From Actinomycetes bacterium (GTDB taxonomy: Bacteria; Actinomycetota; Acidimicrobiia; Acidimicrobiales; Acidimicrobiaceae): 5,056 bases of DNA. The position numbers were made by a program, and so were the translations under genes. The notes under the pieces were generated by a model. The model saw only the letters and a program-made list of their open reading frames with translations. It was not told the DNA's origin and made no database searches. Position 1 is the first letter of the stretch, and each line of letters begins with the position of its first letter. Positions 1-5,056 of this stretch are shown piece after piece. The DNA lies in the NCBI GenBank assembly GCA_021823385.1, contig JAKAOC010000223.1, positions 1-5,056 of the forward strand. The letters are read 5' to 3'.

Positions 1-491
1 TCCGATCTGACGGCCGGGCGGACGGCGCTCCGGTCGCGGAAAAGGCGGACCGCGGCTCCCGGAGAGCAGGCGTCCATTCCCGAATCGGCCACCGTGGCCC
101 CAACCTTGCGACCCAGTCTTCCGGGTCCGACCGCGCTGGAGCGAAGCACGCTGTTGTCGGAGTCGCTCACCAAGCATTCCGAATCGCCGTCCCACCGCAG
201 AAGCTCCCCCGCGCGGAGAAGCACACCGGAGGGCTCGCCGTCAGCGGCGCCCACTACGTTCACGCAATTGTGCATCCCGTAGGTGAAATAGACATAGAGA
301 TGCCCCGGGGGCCCGAACATGGGCGCGTTGCGCCTGGTCCTGCCGCCAAAGGCGTGGGAAGCAGGATCGTCCCCGCCCCGATAGGCCTCGGTTTCGGTGA
401 TGCGCAGAAGCCTTCCCCGATAGAGCAGGTGGCACCCTATGAGAGTGCGGGCCAGCTCGACGGTCTCGAGCGCAAAGTCCTCGCGCGCCAT
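1..491 (-). CDS. mpg: DNA-3-methyladenine glycosylase, AAG/MPG family (3' end cut by window edge)
   Basis: Base-excision repair enzyme that flips out alkylated or deaminated purines (3-methyladenine, hypoxanthine) and cuts the N-glycosidic bond, leaving an abasic site. The minus-strand frame is open from the ATG at 491 to the window edge: 163 codons, with roughly 25-40 C-terminal residues missing compared with the family. Seen: ETEAY at 33-37, H46, RNAPMFGPPGHLY at 54-66, YVYFTYGMH at 66-74, N78, LLR at 91-93 and GPGRL at 122-126. Aligned by eye to human AAG, E35 is the catalytic Glu125, Y37, H46 and Y68 are the base-pocket residues Tyr127, His136 and Tyr159, Y71 is the intercalating Tyr162, and N78 and R93 match Asn169 and Arg182, so the active site looks intact. 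The ATG at 491 gives a short N-terminus like the mycobacterial protein but has no clear Shine-Dalgarno. An in-frame ATG at 563 would add 24 residues and overlap argH. Family assignment is very secure; the start is not. Confidence 0.93.
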   Translation of the reverse strand, partial: MAREDFALETVELARTLIGCHLLYRGRLLRITETEAYRGGDDPASHAFGGRTRRNAPMFGPPGHLYVYFTYGMHNCVNVVGAADGEPSGVLLRAGELLRWDGDSECLVSDSDNSVLRSSAVGPGRLGRKVGATVADSGMDACSPGAAVRLFRDRSAVRPAVRS

Positions 492-549
492 AGGGCGCAG
501 GCCCGCGGCACCGAGGGCGGCATGGCTCGGGCCGCCGGAATCCAGCGCC

Positions 550-1950
550 TCAGGCGATCGCATCAGGCTGGAGCGCGTCCAGCCGCTTCGCATCGAGCTG
601 CAGGCGCTCGACAAAGCGGCCGCGCTGCATGGCAACGGCGTCTATCCCGGAGCCACCTCGGGTGGCGCGCATCTTCACCGACTCCCCCGGCTCGAGAAGG
701 CGGGCCGCCTCCTCGCCAAGCAGCGGGTGAGCGGAAACCAGCTCCTCCAACGGCACCTGGCGCTCGATGGAATCACGAACCAGCCCTCCCACGACGGCAT
801 GCGCCTTGCGGAAAGGCATCCCGGCGCGCACCAGGAAGTCGGCCAGGTCGACCGCGCAGAGATACGGCGACTCCGCCGCCTTGCGCATCCGGGCGTAGTC
901 GAACGATGCCGTCTGCAGCATCCCCCGTACGGCCACCAACCCTCGGCTCACCTGAACGATGGAGTCAAAAAGAGGCTCCTTGTCCTCCTGGAGGTCGCGG
1001 TTGTAGGAGAGGGGCAGGCCCTTCAAAGTGGCAAGGAAGCCGGTCAGATGGCCGATCAGACGCCCGGTCTTACCCCGGGAGAGTTCGGCGATGTCGGGAT
1101 TCTTCTTCTGGGGAAGCATGGAAGAGCCGGTCGAGTAGGCGTCGTCCAGGCGGATGAATCCGAACTCCTCGGTCGACCACAGCACAACCTCCTCGCCGAT
1201 CCGGGACAGATGCACCCCGATCAGGGAGAGGTCGAAGAGGGCCTCGGCGATGAAGTCCCGGTCCGACACCGCATCCAGAGAGTTCTCGAAGGGCGCGCTG
1301 AATCCGAGCAGCGCGGCGGTGTATCCCGGATCGAGCGGGAGCGAGGACCCGCCCAGGGCGCCCGCCCCCAGCGGGCAGACATCCATCCGGTCGATGGTGG
1401 AGAGGATGCGGTCGAAGTCCCGGGAGAGCGCCCAGCCGTGGGCCAGCAGATGATGGGCGAACAGCACCGGCTGCGCCTTCTGCATGTGGGTGTAGCCGGG
1501 CATGTAGGCATCCTTGGCCTCTGCCGCCAAGTCACTCAAGGTTTGAGCCAGCTGAAGCAGGCGAGAGGCGATCGAAGCCAGCTCACGGCGGGTGAACAGC
1601 CGCATGTCGGTGGCCACCTGGTCGTTACGGCTCCTGCCGGTGTGCAGCTTGGCCCCGGCCTCGCCCGCGATCTCGGTCACGCGGCGCTCTATCGCGGTGT
1701 GGATGTCCTCGTCCGAGGGCTCGAAGGAGAAGGTCTCCCCGAGTAGCTCCGCCTCGACTTGCGCGAGAGCGGCCACGAGCGCGGCCGCCTCGTGGGCCTC
1801 GAGCATTCCGGCCCGCTCCAGCCCCGCCAGATGTGCCCGGGAGCCGGCTATGTCATCCAGCGCAAGCGCCTTGTCGAAGCTCAGCGACTCCGTAAACTCC
1901 CAAAGCTCCGCAGACGGCTCGGAGCTGAATCTTCCATGCCAAAGCGTCAT
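550..1950 (-). CDS. argH: Argininosuccinate lyase
   Basis: Cytosolic homotetrameric enzyme of the aspartase/fumarase superfamily. It catalyses the last arginine step, argininosuccinate to arginine plus fumarate. The 466 residues are a normal full length. Seen: the N-terminal LWHGRFS (3-9), close to the family LWGGRF; HTGRSRNDQVATD at 103-115 (conserved region 1); GYTHMQKAQP at 152-161 with the catalytic T154-H155 pair (region 2); and TGSSMLPQKKNPD at 274-286 (region 3, the mobile loop carrying the catalytic serine of the S276-S277 pair). In region 3 the usual GSSxM reads GSSML, so Met sits one place early and the strict fumarate-lyase signature is not matched. The ATG at 1950 is fixed by the LWHGRF homology; upstream is only a weak purine run (GGGGAAG, 9-base spacing). 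It lies 69 bases downstream of argG and is followed at once, possibly with overlap, by mpg. It is almost certainly in one transcript with argG. Identity is certain. Confidence 0.98.
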   Translation of the reverse strand: MTLWHGRFSSEPSAELWEFTESLSFDKALALDDIAGSRAHLAGLERAGMLEAHEAAALVAALAQVEAELLGETFSFEPSDEDIHTAIERRVTEIAGEAGAKLHTGRSRNDQVATDMRLFTRRELASIASRLLQLAQTLSDLAAEAKDAYMPGYTHMQKAQPVLFAHHLLAHGWALSRDFDRILSTIDRMDVCPLGAGALGGSSLPLDPGYTAALLGFSAPFENSLDAVSDRDFIAEALFDLSLIGVHLSRIGEEVVLWSTEEFGFIRLDDAYSTGSSMLPQKKNPDIAELSRGKTGRLIGHLTGFLATLKGLPLSYNRDLQEDKEPLFDSIVQVSRGLVAVRGMLQTASFDYARMRKAAESPYLCAVDLADFLVRAGMPFRKAHAVVGGLVRDSIERQVPLEELVSAHPLLGEEAARLLEPGESVKMRATRGGSGIDAVAMQRGRFVERLQLDAKRLDALQPDAIA

Positions 1951-1972
1951 CGACTGCCACTTCCCCGGCCGG

Positions 1973-1991
1973 GCCGGCCACCTGGGCCGGC
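1973..1991 (-). other. GC-only intercistronic hairpin between argG and argH
   Basis: A perfect 7-bp inverted repeat (GCCGGCC and GGCCGGC, 5-base loop) lies in the 69-base gap between the argG stop and the argH start. In the minus-strand transcript it would form a very stable stem ending about 22 bases before the argH ATG. No U-tract follows, so it is not a classical rho-independent terminator. It could be an RNA-stability or processing element, or chance in GC-rich DNA. The structure is read directly; any function is inference. Confidence 0.4.
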
Positions 1992-2019
1992 TCCGGCATC
2001 GCCTATTGGATCGAGCGCG

Positions 2020-3204
2020 CTAGCGCTGCTTCCTCGCCCAGGTCTCCACGCCAAGGCCCCATATACGCACGAAGCCCTCTGCGTCGGAGTGCCTGAAGGC
2101 GTCCTCCTTCTCATAGGTGGCAAGCTCGTAGTCGTAGAGGGAGGACGGCGAGCGCCGCCCGTTCACATACACACGGTTGGGCTCTGCCACGAGTCTCACC
2201 TCCCCAGTCACGTACCGCTGGGTGTAGGCCATGAACTCACTCAGGGCCTCGCGCAGGGGAGAAAACCAAAGCCCATCATAGACGAGCTCGCTGAAACGGG
2301 TGGACAGGCGGGCCTTCTCATGCGCCAGATCCCTCTCCAGGGTGATGCTTTCAAGGTCGGCATGGGCGAGGATGAGGCCCAGAGCGCCGGGGGCCTCGTA
2401 GACCTCGCGGCTCTTGATGCCCACGCGGCGGTTCTCAACCATGTCCAGGCGCCCGAAGCCGTAAGCCCCGAGCTTGGCGTTCAGCGTCTCGATCACCTCG
2501 GCAAAACCGAGCGGATTGCCGTCCACGGCAACCGGGCGGCCCTGGTCGAAGGTGATCACGATCTCCTCGGCACGGGTCTTGGTCGGCACGGTCATCTCAT
2601 AAACGTCACCCGGAGGCGGCGCCCAGGGATCCTCCATCTCGCCGCACTCGACGGCCCGTCCCCAAAGATTCGCGTCGATCGAATACGGCTTCTCCTTGGA
2701 GGCCCTGATCGGAATGGCGTGCTTCTCGGCGTAGTCGATCGAATCAGCACGCGAGAACCCCCAAACCCTGACCGGCGCCTCGATAGCGAGTTCGGGGTTG
2801 AGCGCGCGAATGCCGACCTCGAAACGGACCTGGTCGTTGCCCTTACCGGTGCATCCGTGGGCGACCGCCTCGGCGGAGTACTCCTCGGCCACGCGAACCA
2901 GATGGCGCACGATCACCGGGCGCGACAGCGAGGACACCAAGGGGTATTGCCCCTCGTAGAGGGCGTTCGCGTGCAATGCCGGCAGTACGAAGTCGTTGGC
3001 GAACTCGGCGCGGGCGTCCACCACCTCGACGGCGATTGCGCCCGCGGCTATGGCGCGGTGCCTTATGACCTCGAAGTCGCCTCCCTGACCCACGTCCACC
3101 GCCATCGCGACGACGTCGTATCCCATCTCCTCGCCCAGCCACTTGACCGCCACCGAGGTGTCCAGTCCGCCCGAATAGGCCAGCACGATCCTCTTCTTGC
3201 TCAC
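2020..3204 (-). CDS. argG: Argininosuccinate synthase
   Basis: Cytosolic ATP-dependent ligase: citrulline + aspartate + ATP give argininosuccinate + AMP + PPi, the penultimate arginine step. The 394 residues match the usual bacterial length of about 400. Seen: the N-type ATP pyrophosphatase P-loop AYSGGLDTS at 9-17, the second signature GCTGKGNDQVRFE at 117-129, then the conserved EKPYSIDANLWGRAVECG (171-188), which the family carries as a YS-D-N-W-G-E-G pattern. The reading frame stays open upstream to 3483, but that extension overlaps argR and is low-complexity translation. The GTG at 3204 gives the normal family N-terminus (SKKRIVLAYSGG) and has a strong AAGGAG six bases upstream, which decides the start. 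It sits 62 bases after argR and 69 bases before argH, all in the same direction. The short C-terminal tail after the conserved GLGVETWARK is normal. No key residue is missing. Identity is certain. Confidence 0.98.
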   Translation of the reverse strand: MSKKRIVLAYSGGLDTSVAVKWLGEEMGYDVVAMAVDVGQGGDFEVIRHRAIAAGAIAVEVVDARAEFANDFVLPALHANALYEGQYPLVSSLSRPVIVRHLVRVAEEYSAEAVAHGCTGKGNDQVRFEVGIRALNPELAIEAPVRVWGFSRADSIDYAEKHAIPIRASKEKPYSIDANLWGRAVECGEMEDPWAPPPGDVYEMTVPTKTRAEEIVITFDQGRPVAVDGNPLGFAEVIETLNAKLGAYGFGRLDMVENRRVGIKSREVYEAPGALGLILAHADLESITLERDLAHEKARLSTRFSELVYDGLWFSPLREALSEFMAYTQRYVTGEVRLVAEPNRVYVNGRRSPSSLYDYELATYEKEDAFRHSDAEGFVRIWGLGVETWARKQR

Positions 3205-3210
3205 TCTTTG

Positions 3211-3216
3211 CTCCTT
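3211..3216 (-). promoter_or_regulatory. Shine-Dalgarno of argG
   Basis: AAGGAG inside the purine run GAAAGAGAAGGAG, six bases before the GTG at 3204. It is the clearest ribosome binding site in the window. It fixes the argG start at a GTG well inside a longer open frame that extends to 3483 and runs into argR. Confidence 0.85.
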
Positions 3217-3266
3217 CTCTTTCCGTTCAACGATCCAGTCCCGACTTGGTCCCCATGCGCCGGCCC

Positions 3267-3749
3267 TCAGCCTTCGTCCAGGCCGGCCATGCGGGCAAGC
3301 AGATCCCGCAGCGCGTCGGCCTCTCCGAACTTGGTGACGACCATGATGGTGTCGTCGCCGGCGACGGTGCCGAGAACTCCGTCGATGGTGGTGTGGTCCA
3401 TGGCCGACGCCACGACATGCGCCGAGCCCGGCGGAGTCTTGATCAGCACCAGGTTCCCCGAGGCCACCAGCTCCACGACCCACTCCGATAGGACCCGGCG
3501 GAGGTGATCGGCATCGGCGGAGGTGTCCCGCAGGTGCGAGGGGACCGCGTACACGAGTTCGCCGCCCGGGACTTTGACCTTGATGGCCCCGAGCTCCTCC
3601 AGGTCCCGTGAGACCGTGGCCTGCGTGGCCTCGATCCCCACCCGGGCCAGCAGTCCGACCAGCTGGGCCTGCGAGCTCACGAACTCGGTCTCCAGAAACT
3701 TGCTTATCTGATACTGCCTACGGTTCTTAGCCACGCCGCCACCCCGCAT
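3267..3749 (-). CDS. argR: Arginine repressor ArgR/AhrC
   Basis: Arginine-responsive transcription factor. In this family, hexamers with bound L-arginine bind ARG-box operators and repress biosynthetic genes. The 160 residues split into an N-terminal winged helix-turn-helix (about 8-75), with the recognition segment ATQATVSRDLEELG at 41-54, and a C-terminal oligomerisation and arginine-binding domain (about 82-155) with KTPPGSAH at 104-111 and GTVAGDDTIMVV at 127-138. The adjacent Asp residues of GDDT (132-133) are the arginine contacts known from the E. coli protein. Three in-frame starts are close together: TTG 3752, ATG 3749 and GTG 3734. I list the ATG as the conventional choice. The GTG has a GGTGG four bases upstream and would begin VAKNRRQ, closer to the length of B. 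subtilis AhrC, so it may be the real start. It lies between argF (48-base gap) and argG (62-base gap), so it should share the operon's regulation. Function is secure. Confidence 0.96.
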   Translation of the reverse strand: MRGGGVAKNRRQYQISKFLETEFVSSQAQLVGLLARVGIEATQATVSRDLEELGAIKVKVPGGELVYAVPSHLRDTSADADHLRRVLSEWVVELVASGNLVLIKTPPGSAHVVASAMDHTTIDGVLGTVAGDDTIMVVTKFGEADALRDLLARMAGLDEG

Positions 3750-3797
3750 CAACAGTTGTCATCATCCCATCCCGGGCCGTCCAGTGCCAGGCGTAGC

Positions 3798-4697
3798 TCA
3801 TCCGGCCACCGCCCAGTAGAGGATCCCCTTGAAAGCGGGCATCCGATTTGCGGCCTGCCGGTAGACCAGGCTGGCCGGCGAGTCGATCACCTCGTCGGTC
3901 ACCTCCTCGCCCCTGTGTGCGGGCAGGCAGTGCATGAAGATCGCATCGTCCGCCGCCCGGGACATCAGCGCGGCGTTGACCTGGAAGCGAGGGCCGAAGA
4001 CCGCGCGCCGTGCGGCCGCCTCCGCCTCCTGCCCCATGGATGTCCAGGTATCGGTGTAGACGACCTTGGCGCCCCGTGCCGCCTGCAAGGGATCCTCTCC
4101 AAAGCTCACCTCGCCGATTCCGGCGAGCCTGTCGCGGGTGCCCGCATCGAAGTCGTAGCCCTCCGGCGAGGCGACCCGGACCTTGGCCCCGGCCAGCGCC
4201 GCGGCCTCGGCCAAGGAGAGCGCGACGTTGTTGGAATCACCGATGTAGGCGATCTCCACCCCTTGCAGCCCGCCGAAGCGCTGCTGGATGGTGAGGAGGT
4301 CCGCCACCGCCTGGCAGGGATGCGAGCGGTCCGAGAGGAGGTTGATGACCGGAACGGCCACCGCCGCCTCCCGAAGGGACCCCGCCATCCTCTCCAGGAC
4401 GCGATGATCGAAGACCCGCGCGGCGATCGCGGAGTGGTATCCGGCAAGCACCTTGGCGATGTCTTCTGCGGATTCGCGCTTGTCGATGCCAACTTCGGCA
4501 TCGGTGATGTAGAGCGGATGGGCGCCGAGCGAAACCGCGGCCATCTCCGAGGAGGAGCGCGTCCTGAGCGAAGGCTTTTCGAATACGAGCGCCACCCCCT
4601 TGCCCGCCAGCACCTTCGGCAGGTCGGCAGAGGCGTACTCCAGGATCGCCTCCAGGCCGTCGCGTCCCACCGTCGAAATTTCCAGAAAGTCTCTCAT
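3798..4697 (-). CDS. argF: Ornithine carbamoyltransferase, anabolic
   Basis: Transfers the carbamoyl group of carbamoyl phosphate to ornithine, giving citrulline; cytosolic trimer in this family. The 299 residues are at the short end of normal (about 300-335). Seen: the carbamoyl-phosphate motif SLRTR at 43-47 (usual form STRTR), the conserved Arg in ARVFDH (R94), HPCQ at 126-129, GDSNNV at 153-158, the ornithine-binding SMG loop in DTWTSMGQE at 216-224, and HCLPAHRGEE at 256-265 with the catalytic Cys. The SMG loop and HCLPAHRG argue for ornithine rather than aspartate or acetylornithine as substrate. The segment after the phosphate motif (SSSEMAAVSLGAHP) differs from the common VSFE form. 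The ATG at 4697 shares its A with the argD stop (TGATG), with GAGGGAGAGG just upstream (GGGAG spaced 7). A GTG at 4700 is possible but too close to that site. The tight coupling to argD and the argR/argG/argH neighbours indicate biosynthetic rather than catabolic use. Confidence 0.96.
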   Translation of the reverse strand: MRDFLEISTVGRDGLEAILEYASADLPKVLAGKGVALVFEKPSLRTRSSSEMAAVSLGAHPLYITDAEVGIDKRESAEDIAKVLAGYHSAIAARVFDHRVLERMAGSLREAAVAVPVINLLSDRSHPCQAVADLLTIQQRFGGLQGVEIAYIGDSNNVALSLAEAAALAGAKVRVASPEGYDFDAGTRDRLAGIGEVSFGEDPLQAARGAKVVYTDTWTSMGQEAEAAARRAVFGPRFQVNAALMSRAADDAIFMHCLPAHRGEEVTDEVIDSPASLVYRQAANRMPAFKGILYWAVAG

Positions 4698-5056
4698 CAC
4701 GCCTCTCCCTCACTCGCTATCCGCGCACGCGCCAGCGCGCGGCCCAGCATGGACGCCGCCAGTTCGATCTCCTGGTCGGAAACCACCAGCGGAGGGGCGA
4801 GCCGCACCACCGAATCGCCGATCGCGTTGATTATCAACCCCTCGTCCAGCGCTGCCGCCTGCGTTTCCCTGGCCAACGGCTGCTCGAGCATTACGCCCAG
4901 CAATAGTCCGCTCCCCCTTACTCCTGCGACACCGGGAACGCGCTCGACCGCCGCCCGGAGGCGTTCGCCCTTGGCGCGGGCCGTCGATGGGGCATCGAGC
5001 TCGATCAGCGCGTCGATGGTCGCCTTGGCGGCCGCCATGGCGAGTGCCTGGCCTCC
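4697..5056 (-). CDS. argD: Acetylornithine aminotransferase, C-terminal part (5' end beyond the window)
   Basis: PLP-dependent class III aminotransferase that makes N-acetylornithine from N-acetylglutamate semialdehyde and glutamate. Only the last 119 residues are here; the family has about 390-400, so the PLP lysine and most of the active site lie off the right edge. The frame is open to the last base, beginning GGQALAMAAA, which fits the FGGNPLA-type segment just after the PLP lysine region. It continues with the C-terminal small domain: GVRGSGLLLGVML at 39-51 (family 'vRGxGLmlGiel'), EGLIINAIGDSVVRLAPPLVVS at 70-91 (family 'GLLvnxxgxxvlRllPPL'), and a final helix. An internal ATG at 5038 is not the true start. 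The stop TGA overlaps the argF ATG by one base. Other class III aminotransferases share these C-terminal motifs, but the position directly before argF makes ArgD by far the best reading. Confidence 0.93.
   Translation of the reverse strand, partial: GGQALAMAAAKATIDALIELDAPSTARAKGERLRAAVERVPGVAGVRGSGLLLGVMLEQPLARETQAAALDEGLIINAIGDSVVRLAPPLVVSDQEIELAASMLGRALARARIASEGEA
4702..4711 (-). promoter_or_regulatory. Shine-Dalgarno of argF, inside the argD 3' end
   Basis: The purine run GAGGGAGAGG lies in the last codons of argD and ends four bases before the argF ATG at 4697; its GGGAG core is seven bases away. With the TGATG stop/start overlap it points to translational coupling of argF to argD, and it favours the ATG over the GTG at 4700. 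Confidence 0.7.

Noticed and set aside
270..1157. Plus-strand open frame of 295 codons rich in Arg, Pro, Ala and Gly
   Set aside because: The low-complexity composition is typical of an out-of-frame reading, and it overlaps both mpg and argH.
439..1746. Plus-strand open frame of 435 codons opposite argH
   Set aside because: It mirrors argH codons and shows no family motif or convincing ribosome binding site, so it is a GC-driven shadow.
1973..1991. Rho-independent terminator after argG
   Set aside because: The stem is GC-rich but no T-run follows in the transcription direction, and argH continues the pathway in the same direction.
3205..3483. 93-codon N-terminal extension of argG
   Set aside because: It would overlap argR, is Arg/Gly-rich without homology to argininosuccinate synthases, and the GTG at 3204 has both the strong Shine-Dalgarno and the family N-terminus.
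1759..3507. Very long plus-strand open frame (582 codons) opposite argG and the argG-argH gap
   Set aside because: It lies antisense to argG, argR and argH, whose motifs are unmistakable. Its translation shows no recognisable domain. Long antisense frames are expected in GC-rich genes.
3750..3758. Small palindrome CAACAGTTG just before the argR ATG, considered as an operator
   Set aside because: Only four bases per arm and unlike the AT-rich 18-base ARG box. It is likely chance.
4237..4713. Minus-strand 158-codon frame overlapping argF
   Set aside because: Out-of-frame shadow of argF; Gly/Arg-rich with no motif, while the argF frame carries every family motif.

Overview
The window is a GC-rich stretch of bacterial chromosome packed with genes on the minus strand. 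It holds the distal part of an arginine biosynthesis operon followed by a DNA repair gene. In transcription order (right to left) the genes are argD (3' part only, enters from the right edge), argF, argR, argG, argH and a DNA-3-methyladenine glycosylase gene of the AAG/MPG family (leaves through the left edge). No gene on the plus strand is supported; the long plus-strand open frames are antisense shadows produced by high GC content.

Organism: the order argD-argF-argR-argG-argH, with the ArgR repressor gene inside the operon, is the arrangement known from Actinomycetota (for example mycobacteria and corynebacteria). High GC, GTG starts and the close packing agree with this. The ornithine carbamoyltransferase has an unusual N-terminal half that, from memory, looks more like deep-branching actinobacterial lineages such as Acidimicrobiia than mycobacteria. 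That finer placement is an inference and not secure.

Layout: 4697-5056 argD C-terminal part; 3798-4697 argF, whose ATG shares one base with the argD stop (TGATG); 3750-3797 a 48-base gap; 3267-3749 argR; 3205-3266 a 62-base gap carrying a strong Shine-Dalgarno; 2020-3204 argG (GTG start); 1951-2019 a 69-base gap with a GC-rich hairpin; 550-1950 argH; 1-491 mpg, which may start earlier and overlap the end of argH. No non-coding stretch exceeds about 70 bases, and I saw no convincing promoter, rho-independent terminator, tRNA, mobile element or CRISPR.

How the genes work together: ArgD makes N-acetylornithine. ArgF carbamoylates ornithine to citrulline. ArgG condenses citrulline with aspartate using ATP. 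ArgH splits argininosuccinate into arginine and fumarate. ArgR senses arginine and represses the pathway. The missing steps (argC, argJ, argB) would be expected just beyond the right edge. The glycosylase is functionally unrelated but appears to be co-transcribed. This is largely a conventional housekeeping region. I found no undescribed system in it; the points worth a second look are small: active-site-region variants in ArgH and ArgF, start-site questions, the intercistronic hairpin and the repair gene at the operon tail.
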